Both the position numbers and the translations under genes were made by a program. The notes under the pieces are model-generated. The model saw only the letters and a program-made list of their open reading frames with translations. It was not told where the DNA came from and did not search any database. Below, piece after piece: positions 6,773 through 15,133 of a DNA stretch of 15,459 bases. Source of the stretch: Oscillospiraceae bacterium (lineage in GTDB: Bacteria; Bacillota; Clostridia; Oscillospirales; Ruminococcaceae); contig JAEDHF010000025.1 in the NCBI GenBank assembly GCA_016297165.1, positions 1-15,459 on the forward strand, in the 5' to 3' direction. Numbering within the stretch: the first letter of the stretch is position 1; each line of letters begins with the position of its first letter.

Positions 6773-9022
6773 ATGGGATTAAAATCATTTCTTGCGTCAT
6801 TATCGCTTAAGGTTAAGATAGCTGTTGTCTGTGCGGCGGTAGCTGTTACGGGTACCGTTACCGCGGTAGTAATCGCTAATACCTCGGCGGATAATACATA
6901 CCGTGTACTTAAGGTGTTTGAGCTTTCGGGCTCGGCAGTCGTATCACGTCAGGGCGCAGGCGATCTCGACGCTTATGTGGGTATGAACCTTGAAAGCGGC
7001 GATACCCTTTCGGTTAACAGCGGAAGTACCCTTCGTATTTCCATGGACGGGGATAAATATGTCCTTCTTGACGAAGGAACTGTGCTTGAGCTTGTGGCAG
7101 AGGGCAGTCCCTCCGACAGCAGAACCTCTCTTAATCTTAAAGAGGGTACGATACTTAACGAGCTTACTACTTCTCTTTCCGCTAATTCAAGCTATGAGGT
7201 TTCAACCCCTAAGGCTACAATGGCAGTAAGAGGCACAAGCTTTATGGTATCGGTAAAGAAGAACGAGGACGGAAGCTATATTATTGAAACAGACACCTTC
7301 CACGGTAAGGTTGAAGCGATACTCCTCGGCACCGACGGAAAGCCGACGGGTGAGAGCGCTATGATTCCTGCAGGTAAGAGGGTAACTATAAAGACAGAGC
7401 CGAATCCCGATTCGGGAAGGCCTGCCGAGGTAGATGGATTATCCTTCTTTGTATATGAAACCGAGCCGGGAGTTTTCGTTATCGTTCCCGAGGGCGATGA
7501 CCCCGTAACCGATATAATATATGAGCTTATTCCAGAAATAATAAAGCAATACGCTCTTAATTCAAACGACAGCGGAATGATGGTGCTGAATACCGAAATA
7601 GCACAGCGCTTAAGAGGAACGAATGATGATGCAGTTCCCGAAGATACAAAGGCTCCCGAAAGCGAGCCTGCCGAAACTACAGTACCCGTTGAGGAGAGCG
7701 AAACCACAACAACCACAACTGTTCCCGAAACTACAACGGTTACTACAGCTTCCGAAACCGAAGTTACCGAAATAACAATCGTAACAACCGTACCCGTATC
7801 GGAAACTACCGTACGAACAGTAGTAACGACCGTACCCGTATCGGAAACAACCACGAAAAAGACTACTACTACCACAGCACGGGTAACGAAAGAAACCACA
7901 AAGAAAACAACAACCACAACTGCGCCGGTAGAGGAAACTACCACGAAGAAAACAACAACCACAACTGCGCCGACAGCAGAAACTACGACCACAACTACTA
8001 CAACTCCGGCAATCACAACCCCGGCAGATACCTCAGCTGTGCCGGTAATTCCCGATGAAACTTTTACGGTTTCGTTCTACACAGATGATGGCTTGTACAC
8101 AACAAAGAGTGTAGCTTCGGGCGAATGCGTTGTAGATATGCCTGGCGTTCCCACAAAAGACGGCTGTACAGGAAAATGGATGTGCGATGACTTGGAATTT
8201 ACTTCAACAACTACTGTAAGTGAGAATATGACGGTTTCCGCCGTATATTATACTACAGTAACCTATGTCCTTGAAAACGACAGGACAACGGTACTCGAAA
8301 CGCAGGAAAACGTACAAGTCGGAACCGTTCCTCCTGCAGTTACTCTTAATACTGTTGAAACTGTAGGTACAAACAAGTATTATCTTCTTAACTGGCAGCA
8401 GCCAAACGAGGCAATTACCGGTCCTACTACGATTCCTGTAACATACGAGAATTACGATGATGTTTATGAAGTAAAAATCGTAGGCGGAAGCGGTGGAGAT
8501 CAGCACTTCCTTGATAAAAGTGGTGCTTCGGTTCCGCTTCCCGATTCTGCCGCTTCTTCACCTCCCGAAGGATATACCTTTATAGGTTGGGGCGCTATTA
8601 CTTCGGGCGGATATGCTACTGATTTGAAGGAAGGAACAGATCCTAATGATATTAGTGACAGTGTCGAAAATGATAATAGCTTATACTATTATTCGTCGTT
8701 AACGGTATATACAGGCAGCGTAACCCTCACCCCCGGAATCACCTCCGAAACTAATAATCTGAAAAGTTACCTTAGGGTCCATCAAAACTTCAAGTTCGTT
8801 CCCGTGTATGCGAAAACTGTAAGTGTAACCTTTTATGTAAACGGAGTGGCTAATCCTGCTAACGTTTACGAGCGTGATAGTGTAAAAAATGCGTTAGATA
8901 AGGCAAATATTACAATACCCGAAAATGTAACTCCGACTATGACAAGAGACGGTTATAACGTTGGGCTTGGTTATGAAATTTACGCCGGTGATATTATATA
9001 TATAACGTATCCGACGAGCTGA
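6773..9022 (+). CDS. FecR-domain, Thr-rich membrane-anchored surface protein
   Basis: A 749-residue protein. One N-terminal helix (about 14-36) anchors it with the rest outside. Residues about 44-210 resemble a FecR-type domain, including the typical STPKATMAVRGTSF block (144-157). Residues about 300-420 are a Thr/Glu/Val/Lys stalk containing units such as ETTTKKTTTTTAP. Residues about 430-749 are beta-rich segments, one with GYTFIGW (600-606), as in InlB B-repeat/Flg_new-type surface repeats. There is no LPXTG sorting signal at the C-terminus. The start at 6773 follows AAAGGTGATGAGG; an earlier ATG at 6689 lies inside the riboswitch. No ECF sigma gene is adjacent, so this is not a classic FecIR pair. 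Control by c-di-GMP suggests a role in surface attachment, which is inference. The binding target is unknown. Confidence 0.85.
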   Translation: MGLKSFLASLSLKVKIAVVCAAVAVTGTVTAVVIANTSADNTYRVLKVFELSGSAVVSRQGAGDLDAYVGMNLESGDTLSVNSGSTLRISMDGDKYVLLDEGTVLELVAEGSPSDSRTSLNLKEGTILNELTTSLSANSSYEVSTPKATMAVRGTSFMVSVKKNEDGSYIIETDTFHGKVEAILLGTDGKPTGESAMIPAGKRVTIKTEPNPDSGRPAEVDGLSFFVYETEPGVFVIVPEGDDPVTDIIYELIPEIIKQYALNSNDSGMMVLNTEIAQRLRGTNDDAVPEDTKAPESEPAETTVPVEESETTTTTTVPETTTVTTASETEVTEITIVTTVPVSETTVRTVVTTVPVSETTTKKTTTTTARVTKETTKKTTTTTAPVEETTTKKTTTTTAPTAETTTTTTTTPAITTPADTSAVPVIPDETFTVSFYTDDGLYTTKSVASGECVVDMPGVPTKDGCTGKWMCDDLEFTSTTTVSENMTVSAVYYTTVTYVLENDRTTVLETQENVQVGTVPPAVTLNTVETVGTNKYYLLNWQQPNEAITGPTTIPVTYENYDDVYEVKIVGGSGGDQHFLDKSGASVPLPDSAASSPPEGYTFIGWGAITSGGYATDLKEGTDPNDISDSVENDNSLYYYSSLTVYTGSVTLTPGITSETNNLKSYLRVHQNFKFVPVYAKTVSVTFYVNGVANPANVYERDSVKNALDKANITIPENVTPTMTRDGYNVGLGYEIYAGDIIYITYPTS
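7781..7990 (+). repeat. Direct repeats encoding the Thr-rich stalk
   Basis: A 27-bp sequence at 7901-7927 recurs exactly at 7946-7972, a 45-bp (15-residue) period. Upstream, the segment coding VTTVPVSETT at about 7781 recurs 42 bp later with few changes. In-frame periods suggest growth by unequal exchange or slippage, and copy number may vary between strains. Confidence 0.8.
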
Positions 9023-9046
9023 TAATGGAATAATACGAAAAAGCTT

Positions 9047-9075
9047 AGCGGCGGCAGAAATAATCTGCCGCCGCT
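9047..9075 (+). terminator. Strong hairpin after the surface protein gene
   Basis: AGCGGCGGCAGA (9047-9058) and TCTGCCGCCGCT (9064-9075) form a perfect 12-bp GC-rich stem with a 5-nt loop, 25 bp past the stop codon. No real T run follows, so it may act as a 3'-end stabiliser as much as a terminator. Confidence 0.6.
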
Positions 9076-9144
9076 TATGCTGTATATGCTCTGAGGCTTA
9101 TAAGCTAATTCACACATCTGGGAGTATCCGAAAGGAGACATATA

Positions 9145-9173
9145 TTGACAAAATAATACATTTGTAGTATAAT
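9145..9173 (+). promoter_or_regulatory. Consensus promoter of the 544-aa zinc-ribbon protein gene
   Basis: TTGACA (9145-9150), a 17-bp spacer and TATAAT (9168-9173) match the housekeeping consensus exactly. Transcription should start near 9180, leaving a leader of about 120 nt. That leader contains a GTTTTGC/GCAAAAC hairpin (9187-9193 with 9208-9214). Expression is probably high or limited mainly at the leader. Confidence 0.85.
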
Positions 9174-9299
9174 TTCACAAAGGAGTGTTTTGCGCTGAAA
9201 TACGGCTGCAAAACGGTGAATATAAATTTAATGTGCGTACGCTTCGTAGTAAGAAAAACGTTATGCAGATTATGTTTAAAAAATCAGGAGGAAATTATA

Positions 9300-10934
9300 A
9301 TGTTTTGTCCAAATTGCGGAAATAAAATCCCGGATGACGCTGCGTTCTGCGATAAGTGCGGTAGTTCGCTTGCAGTAAACCAAGACGCAGCTCAGAATAT
9401 TGCTGAAGCGCCTGTGCAGGCGGCAGCTTCCGAGCCTGTGGCTCCTGTGGCTGTTCCTGCTCCTGCTCCTGTCGTACAGCTGACTGTTGACGGTCCGGCA
9501 AACCCTTCCTTTAAGAAAAAGGCTCCCCTTATCATAGCGGCTGTTGCGGCTATAGCGGTGGTTGCAATCGTAATTGTACTTATCGTATCGTTATTTTCAG
9601 GCGGCGGTGGAGGAGGCTTCGCTTACAGAAGCGGCGATATCTCCACGAGTACCGTTGACGGCAGCACTTATTTCTTCTTTAACGGAGGAAAGTCTGTTTT
9701 TACAGATAAGAATGTTTCGAAGTATTACTATTCAACAGACCTAACCATGGTAGCTTTTGTAGTTGACTCTGAGCTCTATTATTCTAAGGGTGAAAAGTTC
9801 AAAAAGATAGACAGCGATGTTGATGCCGAGAAGGTATATGTAAGCAATAACGGCAACTCTGTTTACTATGTTGCGAATAATGTATTGAAGCTTTCGAAGA
9901 ACGGCGGAAAGGGAGAAAAGGTAAAGGATCTCGAGGAATATAAGGATATTGATAATTTCTGTATATCTCCCGACGGTAATACCGCAATGTTCACATTATA
10001 TGATGAAAGCGCTTATGAGGACGGATATCTCGATAGCTCAAAGGGAAAAACATATATGGCTAACGGAGCAAGCGTCGGAAAGGAATATATTAAGGCTAAG
10101 CCTTTATGTCTCTCCAACGGCGGTTCCTTGATATATGCAACAGACAACCAGAACGGTAAGCTCGTAATGTACCGCGGAATAAAGGGCGAAAAGGAAACTA
10201 TCGCTTCAAGTTATTACGGTATGGTCGGTGCGTCCGCTGACGTAAGAGCAATTCTTTATACTGCCGAAAAGTCAGGTAACTTAAATACCTATTACTACGA
10301 CCCCTCTCTTAAGGATTCAATCAAGGTCTGCAGCGGCAGCATAGCCCTGGCGCTTCCTTACCGTGCTTATGCCTATAACAGCTTAGACACCTTTGTTGCC
10401 TACGAAGATGGCGAAACTGTAAAATTCAGCCGTAAGGGCGAGGATTTTGAATCCGAAAGAATCGCTAAAACTACTTATTGCGCTTTATCCGAAGACGGAA
10501 GCTACGTTGTTTACTTAAAGAGCGGAAACCTCTACAGAAAGAGTATATATAATTCCGATTCTGAAGTTAAGCTCGCTTCCGATGTAAATAACAGCTATTT
10601 ATGGATAGATACTTCGTTAAAGCATTTTTATTACTATGACAGCAGCGACGATATGCTCTACTATGTAACCGATAAGGAAGAGAATAAGAAGAAGGTCTGC
10701 GACGATAAGCCCTCGGAGGGTATCGTCAATAACTCAGGCGTTTTTGTATATATGTATGACGGCGTAAATGTGAATGCAGCAGTACGAGGCAATAAGGAAA
10801 AGATTAAGGGCATAACCGACTCCGAGGCGTCCGAAATTGGTACTTGCGGAAATGCGTTCATTATTGAGAGCGTTGACAGAGACGCTGTTTTTACCGCTTC
10901 CGACGGTATCAATTTCTCTAAGGTTAAAAAATAA
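9300..10934 (+). CDS. Zinc-ribbon membrane protein with propeller-like exterior
   Basis: A 544-residue protein. MFCPNCGNKIPDDAAFCDKC places Cys at 3, 6, 17 and 20, a short cytoplasmic zinc ribbon. A linker rich in Ala, Pro and Val follows (about 25-70), then KKK and one hydrophobic helix (about 75-99) and a six-Gly run. The remainder (about 107-544) is outside the membrane if the positive-inside rule holds. It has repeated strands of the type SPDGNTAMF, SEDGSYVVYLKSGNLY and NNGNSVYYVANNVLKL, suggesting a TolB/WD40-like beta-propeller. The start at 9300 follows CAGGAGGAAATTATA; an in-frame ATG 28 codons earlier lacks a good site. The gene has its own promoter and terminator. Its zinc ribbon and KKKAP-helix junction closely match those of the next gene. 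Function is unknown; a surface sensor or scaffold is possible. Confidence 0.82.
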   Translation: MFCPNCGNKIPDDAAFCDKCGSSLAVNQDAAQNIAEAPVQAAASEPVAPVAVPAPAPVVQLTVDGPANPSFKKKAPLIIAAVAAIAVVAIVIVLIVSLFSGGGGGGFAYRSGDISTSTVDGSTYFFFNGGKSVFTDKNVSKYYYSTDLTMVAFVVDSELYYSKGEKFKKIDSDVDAEKVYVSNNGNSVYYVANNVLKLSKNGGKGEKVKDLEEYKDIDNFCISPDGNTAMFTLYDESAYEDGYLDSSKGKTYMANGASVGKEYIKAKPLCLSNGGSLIYATDNQNGKLVMYRGIKGEKETIASSYYGMVGASADVRAILYTAEKSGNLNTYYYDPSLKDSIKVCSGSIALALPYRAYAYNSLDTFVAYEDGETVKFSRKGEDFESERIAKTTYCALSEDGSYVVYLKSGNLYRKSIYNSDSEVKLASDVNNSYLWIDTSLKHFYYYDSSDDMLYYVTDKEENKKKVCDDKPSEGIVNNSGVFVYMYDGVNVNAAVRGNKEKIKGITDSEASEIGTCGNAFIIESVDRDAVFTASDGINFSKVKK

Positions 10935-11008
10935 TTCAGTCTCATTGGCTCCGTAAATTGCATTTTATCGAATTCCTCCGATAATCAGTCTGCGTGAGTT
11001 AAGGCAAT

Positions 11009-11058
11009 ACCGCATAACAGCAGGCACAGCGCCTGTTTGTTATGCGGTTTTTCTTTTT
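11009..11058 (+). terminator. Strong rho-independent terminator
   Basis: ACCGCATAACA (11009-11019) pairs with TGTTATGCGGT (11038-11048), capped by an inner CAGGC/GCCTG stem (11021-11025 with 11031-11035) and followed by TTTTTCTTTTT. It ends the 544-aa protein gene, so the next gene needs its own promoter. Confidence 0.9.
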
Positions 11059-11175
11059 AACGGGGCGTAGGAAGAAAGAATAAGGTTATATAAACAACAA
11101 ATCAACGGAATACATACTTGAATTTGTGTGATACTCCGAAATTTGATAAAATAGTTGCTTTAATAAACTATTATG

Positions 11176-11204
11176 TTGAAATATCTGCGGTATTATGATA
11201 AAAT
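11176..11204 (+). promoter_or_regulatory. Promoter of the 1279-aa fusion protein gene
   Basis: TTGAAA (11176-11181), a 17-bp spacer and TAAAAT (11199-11204) give a short leader of about 25 nt ending in TAGGAGGAAATGAT before the ATG. An imperfect copy of the -10 region, TGATAAAAT followed by CTTTAATA, lies 52 bp upstream (11144-11165). Confidence 0.65.
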
Positions 11205-11234
11205 GACTTTAATACACACATAGGAGGAAATGAT

Positions 11235-14200
11235 ATGTTTTGTTCAAAATGCGGCAATCAGATCAGTGATGACGCAGCATTCTGTATCAACTGCGGTACT
11301 GCTGTCGGAAAAACGACGGATGGCGCCGCTGCACAGCAGAATACAGAGGCTTCGGTTGCACCTGTTCAGCCTTCTGTACCTGTTCAGCCTTCTGTACCTG
11401 TTCAGACAGCGCAGGCTACCGAATCGGTTCAGTACGCACAAACCGAACAGCAGGTAATCGGTGGTGCTGCCGTAGCGGCTGCGCCTAAAAAGAAGGCTCC
11501 CGTAGCGCTCATTATAATTTTATCTGTGGTTTTGCTTGCAGGAATTCTTGTAGGCTGCTATTTCCTGTTTAAAGCGCCTCTTACAAGATTATTCATGGGC
11601 GACGAAAAGTACGCAGAATCTGTAATAGTAGGAAGCTTCGATAAGGCGTCGGGATTTATCGGCTTAGAGAAGGAGTTAAATCTTTTAAGCTCGATGTCCG
11701 AAATGAATTTTGCCAACAGCAGCGCAGATGTTAGTAAAACCTTCGCTCAGTCTGCTGAAATAATAGGCGCTTCAGTCCTCAGTTCCACAAAAGGGAAGGG
11801 TATTTCTGCCGAATACTCCATTGGTATTAAAATTGATGATGAAAATGAATTCATCAATATGTTCGGCGAAGAAGCCCTTGAGAGTCTTAAAAAGTTCAAT
11901 ATCGGCGACTATTCCTATAAGGTAGAATTTGCAGGTAATGATTCTGCATATAAGGCAATAATAGCCTTACTCAACAAGGGAGAAGCGGAAATCGAGGTAC
12001 AAGGCTATTACGCTAAAAACGGCGACGCTTATGTTTCTGTACCTAATTTAAGCGATAAAAATATTAAGTTCAGCCTTCCCGAGTGGTCAATAGATCTCAG
12101 CGAATCTAAGGAAAATAAGTCCTATCAGAAAATCAGAAGCAAGTTCGGCGAGGTTTTAAGAAAGGGCGAGGTAGTTATCGAAGACGGAAGCGAGGATGTT
12201 GGCGACGCTTCCTTTAAAGGTCAGATTGTTGAGGTAACTCTCGATTCTGAGCTTATGATTGAATTATTCGAGACTATAGACGAGGAAATATCCGAATTCG
12301 TAAATTGGGGAAATAGCTCGCCTTTTTCGACCATTATTAAGACACTCGAGGATAACGATAACTTTACCCTTACATTCAGAGCTTATGTAAACGGTATGGG
12401 TGCAGTTACCGGCGGCTCTGCCGGAATTTCGGGCAAGACCACCGGCGATAAGCACACTGTTGCAGTTAACTGGATATATGATAACAAAAAATTCGGCGCC
12501 GAGATTAAGCTCGATAATAAGAAGCTTGTTTCCGCCTACGGAAACGGCGAATCCGTAACAGAAGGCGTTTTTGAATTAAGCGTTTATCCAAATACCCAGA
12601 GTAACCAGAAGTTTACCCTTAAGGTTAAATATGAAAACCTCGATACTACAACTATTTTCGGCAACAAAACCGTTACAGGCGATTTCGAAGTAAGCCTTAA
12701 GCTTGACGACGAGTTAACCGAGCAAATCGGCTCACAGATTTCCGATATCCTCAGTAATATTAAGCTTGAGTTTTCCGTTAAGGAGGAAAACGGCGGCATT
12801 GTATGCACCGAAGCGGTACAGTACGGTAAGGTCGGCTCAATCGAGTTAAAGGAAGTAGTAAAAGAGGCAGGAGAAATAGGTCCCGAGCCTTCTTCCAACA
12901 TCATAGACGGCAGCGATTCAGCCGAATTGAAGAAATTCGCTGATGAAATTTCCGAGAAATTTATGGAAAACAGCAATTCTCCTCTTGCTGAATCTATGCT
13001 GGACTACATAAAGAAATCTAAGGTAACGAGTGCTAATTCAACCGCCGCTTCCCTTAAGAACAATATCGATGTCTTCCTTACAAAGGCTGACACCAATGGC
13101 TATGGTATGAAGTTCGGCAGCAACTCACGCTGTGTAGGAAGCATTAAGGTAAAGGACGGCGTATGGAACGTTGAATTATCGAATGCTGCTTGCTTCAATA
13201 ACAGCAGCAATCTTACCTGGACAGAAACAGGCACGGGCTCCGCAAAAGACAGCAAAGCGGATGCGTCCTCTGTCACCTCCCTCCTTGCTATCGATATGGC
13301 AAGTCTTTTCCCCGAAATAGAAAATGCAAGTATAGCCTTCTCCTTAGTAGGCGGCGCTTGTAAGGCGGTAGCTTATACATCGGAAAAATCCGACGGTATC
13401 GTTCTCGGTACCGACTGCCCCAATATCAGCGCAGACGGAAGCTGGCAGAACTTCAGCTATTTCCCCTGGAACGGCGAAACCGATGGTATTACGAGCGACG
13501 GCTTAGTTGTGGGCACTTCGCCTATGTGCTATATGGACGAAAGCGCTGTTCCTTTTGATGAGCCCGGTATGAACGGGGAATCCTCGGGCATTGAAATGCC
13601 CGATTTTGTAGGTCAGAATTATAACGACGTACAGAACTCCTACGGCGATATTTTTACATTCAATGTTATTGAAGAAAATTCAAGCAAGCCCGAAGGCACA
13701 ATAATCAGACAGGATTATAACCCCGGAATCGAGCTTGAAATAGGCTCTGTTGTAACAATCTATGTCAGCAAAGGAGATCAGTATTGGAGTGCAATCGGCG
13801 TTCCCGACAACGGTAAGGTGCTTAATATATGGAGCTGGAATACCGAATTCATGGATAGAGTAACCGCTTACTATCCCGGCTATCAGCACTTAGGCTTAGT
13901 ACAGGGCGGCGGATACTATGAACACAGCGTATATGAAGGAAGAATCGGCGACATTAAGGTTCTGTGGACAATCGTTCCCAATGATAACAACGGTTACCAG
14001 AATGCCCTCGATGAAGCACTTTTAAGTCAGAGCAGCACTCCTGTCGACGAAAATGTTGATATCTTCTTAGTTGAACCCGATTATGCTAAAAAGTATCTTG
14101 ACAGCCAATATGTAATTCCTGTTTCCGCTGTTGGTATTACCGACGCCGATACTGCAGAGATGTATAGCTTCACAAAGCAGCTCGGCTCTGATGAATACGG

Positions 14201-15074
14201 AAATCTCAAGGCGGTTACATGGCAGGCTTGCCCCGGAGTATTCGCTTATAAGCGTTCTATCGCTAAGAAAGTTCTCGGTACAGACGATCCCGTCGAGGTT
14301 CAGAGGTTCTTAAGCGACTGGGATAAGTTCAATGATACTGCCGCAAGAATGAAGGAATACGGTTATTCTATGCTTTCGGGCTATAATGACGCATACAGAG
14401 TATTTGCAAACAATATCACAGCTCCCTGGGTAAACAGCTACGACGAAATTGTTATCGACAGTAATATCCTTAAGTGGGTTGAACAGACTAAGGAATTCAC
14501 AGAAAAGGGCTATAACAACAGGCACAGTATCTGGACCAACGAATGGATGGAGGACCAGTCGGCAAGCGGTAATGTATTCGGCTTCTTCTACTCTACATGG
14601 GGAGTTAACTTCACGCTCGCTTCAAATGCCTCCGATAGCTTTGGCGACTGGGCAATTTGCTGCGGTCCTGAGCCATACTTCTGGGGCAGCAGCTTTATCT
14701 GCGCTTCTAATGCTACTGATAATGCGTCTCTTGTAAGAGATATTATGTATCAGCTTGCTTGCAACGGCGATGTTATGGAAGCTATTGCGCTTGAAAACCA
14801 GGATTACGCAAACAATATGGCTGCTATGGACAGGATCGCAAATAATTCCATTTACGGTAATGACTTCCTCGGCGGTCAGAATCCCTTCTCCGTTTACTCG
14901 GAAAACGCTAAGAAAATCGATATGAGCAATTTCTCCATTTACGACGTCGGTCTTAACGAAGCTTTCACAGAAGCTATGAAGGCTTATTTCGAAGGAAGAG
15001 TTTCCTTTGACGAAGCCCTCGAAGAATTCTACGGTAAAGCTCTTGTTATGTATCCTATGCTCCGTAAACCGTGA
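11235..15074 (+). CDS. Zinc ribbon-TM-PASTA-solute-binding fusion protein
   Basis: A 1279-residue multidomain protein. A cytoplasmic zinc ribbon has Cys at 3, 6, 17 and 20. A linker with repeated PVQPSV follows, then KKK and one helix (about 88-113). The exterior begins with a long, unrecognised beta-rich region (about 120-550). Residues about 560-765 resemble the soluble part of Clostridia pilin-like proteins (KVTSANSTAASLKNNIDVFLT; SLVGGACKAVAYTSEKS) without the hydrophobic N-terminal helix. A PASTA domain spans about 786-846 (MPDFVGQNYNDVQ ending VVTIYVSKGD). The C-terminal 415 residues (from VLNIWSWNTEFMDRV, about 862) read as an ABC-type extracellular solute-binding domain. Such domains are usually free lipoproteins; here there is no lipobox, and no permease or ATPase gene adjoins. 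The start follows TAGGAGGAAATGAT. Carbohydrate, peptidoglycan or another ligand is possible; the ligand is not known. Confidence 0.83.
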   Translation: MFCSKCGNQISDDAAFCINCGTAVGKTTDGAAAQQNTEASVAPVQPSVPVQPSVPVQTAQATESVQYAQTEQQVIGGAAVAAAPKKKAPVALIIILSVVLLAGILVGCYFLFKAPLTRLFMGDEKYAESVIVGSFDKASGFIGLEKELNLLSSMSEMNFANSSADVSKTFAQSAEIIGASVLSSTKGKGISAEYSIGIKIDDENEFINMFGEEALESLKKFNIGDYSYKVEFAGNDSAYKAIIALLNKGEAEIEVQGYYAKNGDAYVSVPNLSDKNIKFSLPEWSIDLSESKENKSYQKIRSKFGEVLRKGEVVIEDGSEDVGDASFKGQIVEVTLDSELMIELFETIDEEISEFVNWGNSSPFSTIIKTLEDNDNFTLTFRAYVNGMGAVTGGSAGISGKTTGDKHTVAVNWIYDNKKFGAEIKLDNKKLVSAYGNGESVTEGVFELSVYPNTQSNQKFTLKVKYENLDTTTIFGNKTVTGDFEVSLKLDDELTEQIGSQISDILSNIKLEFSVKEENGGIVCTEAVQYGKVGSIELKEVVKEAGEIGPEPSSNIIDGSDSAELKKFADEISEKFMENSNSPLAESMLDYIKKSKVTSANSTAASLKNNIDVFLTKADTNGYGMKFGSNSRCVGSIKVKDGVWNVELSNAACFNNSSNLTWTETGTGSAKDSKADASSVTSLLAIDMASLFPEIENASIAFSLVGGACKAVAYTSEKSDGIVLGTDCPNISADGSWQNFSYFPWNGETDGITSDGLVVGTSPMCYMDESAVPFDEPGMNGESSGIEMPDFVGQNYNDVQNSYGDIFTFNVIEENSSKPEGTIIRQDYNPGIELEIGSVVTIYVSKGDQYWSAIGVPDNGKVLNIWSWNTEFMDRVTAYYPGYQHLGLVQGGGYYEHSVYEGRIGDIKVLWTIVPNDNNGYQNALDEALLSQSSTPVDENVDIFLVEPDYAKKYLDSQYVIPVSAVGITDADTAEMYSFTKQLGSDEYGNLKAVTWQACPGVFAYKRSIAKKVLGTDDPVEVQRFLSDWDKFNDTAARMKEYGYSMLSGYNDAYRVFANNITAPWVNSYDEIVIDSNILKWVEQTKEFTEKGYNNRHSIWTNEWMEDQSASGNVFGFFYSTWGVNFTLASNASDSFGDWAICCGPEPYFWGSSFICASNATDNASLVRDIMYQLACNGDVMEAIALENQDYANNMAAMDRIANNSIYGNDFLGGQNPFSVYSENAKKIDMSNFSIYDVGLNEAFTEAMKAYFEGRVSFDEALEEFYGKALVMYPMLRKP

Positions 15075-15100
15075 GATTATTGATATTTCTTTATGAATTA

Positions 15101-15133
15101 AAAATTAACCGCCCCGTACTTGGGGCGGTTTTT
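15101..15133 (+). terminator. Terminator after the fusion protein gene
   Basis: AACCGCCCC (15107-15115) and GGGGCGGTT (15122-15130) form a perfect 9-bp stem with a 6-nt loop, followed by TTT. The A-rich left flank means it could also stop leftward transcription. Confidence 0.88.

Noticed and set aside
7880..7980. CRISPR-like short repeats
   Set aside because: The repeats are in frame, directly adjacent and code for the Thr-rich stalk. There are no unique spacers and no cas genes.
7276..8016. Minus-strand frame of 246 residues rich in Val
   Set aside because: It is the antisense of the Thr-rich stalk: ACN codons read backward give Val-rich runs. No ribosome binding site, and the plus frame has clear domains.
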